Positions 4,959 to 8,162 of a DNA stretch of 8,162 nt are shown here, piece after piece. The translations under genes and the position numbers were made by a program. The stretch is taken from assembly GCA_965602945.1 (NCBI GenBank), contig CBFDBC010000175.1, positions 1 to 8,162 on the forward strand, given 5' to 3'. Origin of the DNA: JAUXEH01 sp965602945. GTDB lineage: Bacteria > Acidobacteriota > Aminicenantia > Aminicenantales > Aminicenantaceae. Within the stretch, counting starts at the first letter, position 1; every line of letters starts with the position of its first letter. A model generated the notes under the pieces. That model was not told the DNA's origin. It ran no database searches and saw only the letters and a program-made list of their open reading frames with translations.

Positions 4959-6380
4959 GTGGAACTAAAGAAGATCAACGAATTCACCTGGGAGATCCCA
5001 CGCCAGGGCGACATGAAGGTCGCGGCTATCATCTACAGTTCGCGCCGGCTCATGGAAGGGGTTCGCAGGGACCAGACCCTCCGGCAGGCCGGCAACGTGG
5101 CCTGCCTGCCCGGCATCCAGCGCGCGGCCTATGTCATGCCCGATGCCCACCAGGGGTATGGCTTCCCCATCGGCGGGGTGGCCGCCTTTGACTTGGACGA
5201 GGGCGTCATCTCCCCCGGCGGCGTGGGCTATGACATCAACTGCGGGGTCCGCCTGCTCAAGACCGAGTATCACGAGGAGGACATCGCACCGTTCCGCAAT
5301 CAGCTGTTGGATGCGATCTTTGAAGAGGTCCCGGCCGGCGTAGGCAAGGGCGGCAGCACGAGGCTCAGCACCCGGGCACTCAAGGAAGTCTGTGAGCGGG
5401 GTGCGGAGTGGGCCGTGAGCCAGGGATTCGGGAGCCGGGAAGACCTGGAGTATACCGAGGAGTCCGGGCGCCTGCCCGGCGCCGATCCCGACTGCCTGTC
5501 CTCCCGGGCCATCGAGCGGGGGATCCCCCAGCTGGGGACCCTGGGATCCGGCAATCACTTCCTGGAGATCCAGAAGGTGGACGAGATCTTTGACCGGGAG
5601 GTGTCTGCGAGATTCGGGATCCACGACAAGGGCCAGATCCTGGTCATGATCCACTGCGGCAGCCGGGGCCTGGGCCATCAGGTGGCCTCGGATTACATCC
5701 GCGCCATGGAAAACCATTTCGGGATCAAGGACCTTCCTGACCGGCAGCTGATCAATGCCCCCATCCGGTCGAGGTTGGGTGAGCAGTACTACAAATGCAT
5801 GAGCTCGGCCGTCAACTTCGCCTTTGCCAACCGCCAGATGATCGCCCACCGGGTCAGGCAGGTGTTCCACAGGGTGCTGGGCAGTGCGCAGGGCATGGAC
5901 CAGGTCTATGACGTGTGTCACAACGTGGCAAAGTTCGAGCGGCACAGGATCAGGGGGCGCATGAGGGAGGTCTGCATCCACCGCAAAGGCGCCACCCGCA
6001 GCTTCGGGCCCGGCCGGGAAGAGATCCCGGATGCCTACCGCGGTGTGGGCCAGCCGGTATTCATCCCCGGGAGCATGGGCACGGCTTCCTACATCCTGGC
6101 CGGGACCGCGGAATCTGAGGAACTGAGCTTCAGCTCGACCGCTCACGGGGCCGGCCGTATGATGTCACGGCACGAGGCCCGCAAGCGGTTCAGGGGAGAG
6201 CAGGTCAAAAGAGACCTGGAGCACCGGGGGATCGCGCTCAAGTCGGCCAGCTGGAAGGGTGTGGCGGAAGAGGCTTCCGAGGTCTACAAAAGCGTCGACG
6301 AGGTGGTCCGCGTGTCCCACGAGACCGGCATCGGCAGGATGGTGGCGCGGGCCGTTCCTCTGGGTGTGATGAAGGGGTGA
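4959..6380 (+). CDS. rtcB: RNA-splicing ligase RtcB
   Basis: RtcB is a GTP- and Mn2+-dependent ligase that joins RNA 2',3'-cyclic phosphate (or 3'-phosphate) to 5'-OH ends through a covalent histidine-GMP intermediate. It acts in tRNA splicing and RNA repair. The 473-residue length is typical. Metal and nucleotide residues are intact: D92 and C95 in GVGYDINCGVR, N199-H200 in GSGNHF, H232 in MIHCGSRG and H321 in VCHNVAKFE. The guanylylated histidine is predicted as H396 in STAHGAGRMMSR. RKGATRSFGPG is also conserved. The GTG start yields the expected ELKKINEFTWEIP N-terminus and is served by GTGAGG (4946-4951), which overlaps the archease stop. The immediately upstream archease marks this as an archease-dependent RtcB. 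No rtcA or RtcR regulator is in the window, unlike the E. coli rtc operon. Confidence 0.98.
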   Translation: MELKKINEFTWEIPRQGDMKVAAIIYSSRRLMEGVRRDQTLRQAGNVACLPGIQRAAYVMPDAHQGYGFPIGGVAAFDLDEGVISPGGVGYDINCGVRLLKTEYHEEDIAPFRNQLLDAIFEEVPAGVGKGGSTRLSTRALKEVCERGAEWAVSQGFGSREDLEYTEESGRLPGADPDCLSSRAIERGIPQLGTLGSGNHFLEIQKVDEIFDREVSARFGIHDKGQILVMIHCGSRGLGHQVASDYIRAMENHFGIKDLPDRQLINAPIRSRLGEQYYKCMSSAVNFAFANRQMIAHRVRQVFHRVLGSAQGMDQVYDVCHNVAKFERHRIRGRMREVCIHRKGATRSFGPGREEIPDAYRGVGQPVFIPGSMGTASYILAGTAESEELSFSSTAHGAGRMMSRHEARKRFRGEQVKRDLEHRGIALKSASWKGVAEEASEVYKSVDEVVRVSHETGIGRMVARAVPLGVMKG

Positions 6381-6385
6381 TCCCC

Positions 6386-6412
6386 GGCCTTGCGGTCAGC
6401 TGATACTAGGCC
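6386..6412. other. Inverted repeat between convergent rtcB and sdhB
   Basis: Only 25 bases separate the two stop codons. GGCCT (6386-6390) and AGGCC (6408-6412) are inverted repeats with the 8-base palindrome TCAGCTGA (6396-6403) between them; GGCCTTG also recurs directly at 6386 and 6409. A bidirectional terminator might be expected here, but the stem is short and no T-run follows on either strand, so termination activity is doubtful. Confidence 0.25.
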
Positions 6413-7119
6413 TTGTGCCGCGTGATCCTGCGTTTGGCCAGGTTGATCAGCTTGGTGACCTTGATGGAGCGCGGGCAGACCCTCGTACACTCGAAGTGGT
6501 TCTCACAGGGCCAGATGCCGTCGGCATAATCCAGCCTGGGAAGCCGTTCCTCAAATCCCCGGTCCCGGCTGTCGTCCAGGAAACGCGAAGCCTGGACAAC
6601 GGCCGCGGGCCCCAGGAACGCGGGATTGGTCTCCCGGACCACCGGGCAGGCCGAATAGCAGGCTCCGCACAGGATGCAGCTGGTCCCGTCTTCGATCAGC
6701 TCCCTCTCCTCCGGACTCTGCATCCTTTCCTTTTCGGGCGGCGGTTCCGGGTTGATGAAAAAAGGCTTCACATGGATGTGGTTTTCGAAGAAGCGCGACT
6801 GATCCACCATCAGGTCTCTCTGGACAGGGAGAGTGCGCAGCGGTTCGACGCGGATGGGATCCCCGGCCTCGGATGCGATGTCTTTGATCAGCGTCTTGCA
6901 GGCCAGCCGCTCCCGGCCGTTGACCACCATGGCATCCGATCCACACACACCGTGGGCACAGCTCTTCCTCAGGCCCAGCCCGGGATCCTGTTCCCATTTG
7001 ATGCGCAGGAGTACCGAAAGCAGACGGTCCTCGGGTTCGGCCTCCACCTCGAAGCTCTGCAGGCGGGGCCGGTCGTCGGTCTCCGGGTTGTACCGTTGGA
7101 TCTCCAGTGTGATCTTCAT
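6406..7119 (-). CDS. sdhB: Succinate dehydrogenase/fumarate reductase iron-sulfur subunit
   Basis: This subunit carries electrons between the FAD of the flavoprotein and the membrane quinone site through three Fe-S clusters. The 237 residues match the family. The [2Fe-2S] site is C54, C59, D62 and C74; Asp at the third position matches E. coli SdhB, whereas E. coli FrdB has Cys. The [4Fe-4S] site uses C148, C151, C154 and C215, and the [3Fe-4S] site uses C158, C205 and C211, each one residue off E. coli SdhB numbering. The ATG at 7117-7119 is preceded by AGGAAAG at proper spacing. It lies 22 bases downstream of the flavoprotein gene, in one operon. The Asp ligand favours SdhB, but sequence alone does not settle whether the complex runs as succinate dehydrogenase or fumarate reductase. 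Confidence 0.96.
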   Translation of the reverse strand: MKITLEIQRYNPETDDRPRLQSFEVEAEPEDRLLSVLLRIKWEQDPGLGLRKSCAHGVCGSDAMVVNGRERLACKTLIKDIASEAGDPIRVEPLRTLPVQRDLMVDQSRFFENHIHVKPFFINPEPPPEKERMQSPEERELIEDGTSCILCGACYSACPVVRETNPAFLGPAAVVQASRFLDDSRDRGFEERLPRLDYADGIWPCENHFECTRVCPRSIKVTKLINLAKRRITRHKA

Positions 7120-7125
7120 CGAGGT

Positions 7126-7132
7126 CTTTCCT
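7126..7132 (-). promoter_or_regulatory. Shine-Dalgarno of the iron-sulfur subunit gene
   Basis: On the minus strand AGGAAAG lies 6 bases before the sdhB ATG, within the 22-base gap after the flavoprotein stop. It supports the chosen start. Confidence 0.7.
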
Positions 7133-7141
7133 GCCTTTTTT

Positions 7142-8162
7142 TCAGTATTTCCGGGGTTTGGGCTCCCAGCGGGAGATGTCGACCGGTTTGTAGTCGATGC
7201 TTACGGCATCCCCCTCCAGCCGGGCCAGCGTATGCTTGAGCCAGTTGGCATCGTCCCGTTCCGGAAAGTCCTCCCGGGCATGGGCCCCGCGGCTCTCCTG
7301 CCGGTTCAGGGCGCACACAGCCGTGATGTAGGCATTGTCCAGGAGGTGTCCCAGCTCCAGGACCTCGAGCAGGCCCGTGTTGAAGGCCGTGCTGCTGTCA
7401 GGACAGCGTACGTCTTGGAAGGCCTCGCGCAGTCCTCTCAGCACTTCAACGGCCGAACCCATATCCGTCCCGTTGCGGTAGATCCCCACCTTTGAGGTCA
7501 TCACATCCTGCATCCGCTCCCGCAGGTGCTCAGGCGGTGGGCCCGACTTTCCGTCCTTGAGCCCGGCGAGACGGGCCGCCGTGTGATCCGCCGCGCCGGC
7601 CGGGAGTTCCGGCAGGTCAGCCTGAGCCACGAAACCCGCAAGGTGTTGTCCCGCCCGGCGTCCGAAGACGACCAGGTCCACCAGGCTGTTCGTACCCAGC
7701 CGGTTGGCGCCGTGCACCGAGACGCAGGCGCATTCGCCGGCGGCATACAGGCCCCGGACCAGAGTGCCTTTGTCATCGACTATTACCCGGCCATCCAGGT
7801 CCGTGGGGATGCCGCCCATGGCATAATGCGCCGTGGGCTGCACGGGCATGGGCTTTTCGACGGGATCGATGTCCAGGTAGGTTCGCACGAATTCGGCGAT
7901 GTCCGGCAGCTTGCTCTCGATCTTTTCGCGGCCCAGGTGGGAGGCATCGAGATGGACGAAGTCATCCACCGCGCCGTCCCCTCTGATGCCTCGCCCCGCC
8001 CGGATCTCCGTAACGATGGCGCGGGCCACGATATCCCGGGGGGCCAGGTCCTTGAGCGTGGGAGAATAGGCCTCCATGAAGCGGTCTCCCGTGGAGTTCA
8101 GCAGTATGCCTCCCTCGCCCCGCACGCCCTCCGTGATGAGGATCCCCATGCTCCGGATCCCG
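7142..8162 (-). CDS. sdhA: Succinate dehydrogenase/fumarate reductase flavoprotein subunit, C-terminal part (5' end outside window)
   Basis: This subunit binds covalent FAD and interconverts succinate and fumarate. The minus-strand frame is open from the right edge (first full codon at 8161-8159) to the TGA at 7144-7142. It shows 339 residues of a protein usually about 570-600 long, so the FAD-attachment region is missing. Counting from that first codon, visible motifs are ITEGVRGEGG (9-18), APRDIVAR with R42 corresponding to the catalytic arginine, HYAMGGIPTD with H112, and GANRLGTNS with R154 (dicarboxylate binding). The C-terminal ESRGAHAREDFPERDD stretch is also typical. The ATG at 8149 is internal, since family sequence continues upstream of it (TG-IRS-MGILITEG context). 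sdhB follows after 22 bases. The anchor subunit gene(s) are probably upstream, outside the window. Confidence 0.96.
   Translation of the reverse strand, partial: GIRSMGILITEGVRGEGGILLNSTGDRFMEAYSPTLKDLAPRDIVARAIVTEIRAGRGIRGDGAVDDFVHLDASHLGREKIESKLPDIAEFVRTYLDIDPVEKPMPVQPTAHYAMGGIPTDLDGRVIVDDKGTLVRGLYAAGECACVSVHGANRLGTNSLVDLVVFGRRAGQHLAGFVAQADLPELPAGAADHTAARLAGLKDGKSGPPPEHLRERMQDVMTSKVGIYRNGTDMGSAVEVLRGLREAFQDVRCPDSSTAFNTGLLEVLELGHLLDNAYITAVCALNRQESRGAHAREDFPERDDANWLKHTLARLEGDAVSIDYKPVDISRWEPKPRKY

Noticed and set aside
4965..6146. 393-codon minus-strand open frame antisense to rtcB
   Set aside because: RtcB is unambiguous on the plus strand; the antisense product has no domain signature and no ribosome-binding context that I could support.
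6415..7239. 274-codon plus-strand open frame over sdhB
   Set aside because: It is antisense to the iron-sulfur subunit, which has all cluster ligands, and its composition is typical of a shadow frame.
1..8162. Mobile element, CRISPR array, tRNA or rRNA genes, phage or toxin-antitoxin genes
   Set aside because: I looked for terminal repeats, regularly spaced repeats, tRNA-like cloverleaf ends and related protein motifs on both strands and saw none.

Overview
The window is a densely packed, GC-rich bacterial chromosomal segment carrying ten protein genes. Eight are on the plus strand and two converge on them from the minus strand. Two genes are cut by the window edges: nadA at the left and the succinate dehydrogenase/fumarate reductase flavoprotein at the right. 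I see no RNA genes, mobile elements, CRISPR arrays or integration scars, and no gene-free gap longer than about 150 bases. Four of the products are oxygen-sensitive Fe-S or radical enzymes (quinolinate synthase, endonuclease III, the AmrS-type radical SAM protein, the Sdh/Frd iron-sulfur subunit). Together with rubrerythrin, this suggests an anaerobic or microaerophilic bacterium. The GC-rich composition and gene mix would fit Desulfobacterota (the former Deltaproteobacteria) or a similar anaerobic lineage, but that placement is inference.

Left block (1-2948, plus strand): the 3' end of nadA (NAD biosynthesis) is followed after 10 bases by rubrerythrin (peroxide reduction), whose Shine-Dalgarno sequence overlaps the nadA stop codon. 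After a 49-base spacer comes an intramembrane site-2 protease with a C-terminal pair of CBS domains. Its TAG stop is directly followed, in the same reading frame, by the ATG of nth (endonuclease III, base-excision repair).

Middle block (about 2997-6380, plus strand): a 150-base gap holds a perfect TATAAT box and a GC-rich leader with alternative hairpins. A tight cassette then follows: a small VOC-fold metalloprotein, an AmmeMemoRadiSam-type radical SAM enzyme (AmrS), archease, and the RNA ligase RtcB. Spacings are an overlap or 5 bases, 1 base and 9 bases, so the four are very probably cotranscribed and translationally coupled. Archease activates RtcB, which joins 2',3'-cyclic phosphate and 5'-OH RNA ends in tRNA splicing or RNA repair. 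The link of these two to AmrS, a radical enzyme of unknown function, is the most interesting feature of the window. It is an association seen in gene order, not a demonstrated system.

Right block (6406-8162, minus strand): the iron-sulfur subunit of succinate dehydrogenase/fumarate reductase lies 22 bases downstream of the flavoprotein gene, which runs off the right edge. The membrane anchor gene(s) would be expected beyond that edge. rtcB and sdhB converge with only 25 bases between their stop codons.

Most of the window consists of recognisable, conserved housekeeping genes. The less explained items are the AmrS-archease-RtcB coupling, the VOC protein of unknown substrate, the site-2 protease-CBS protein of unknown substrate, and a few RNA hairpins.
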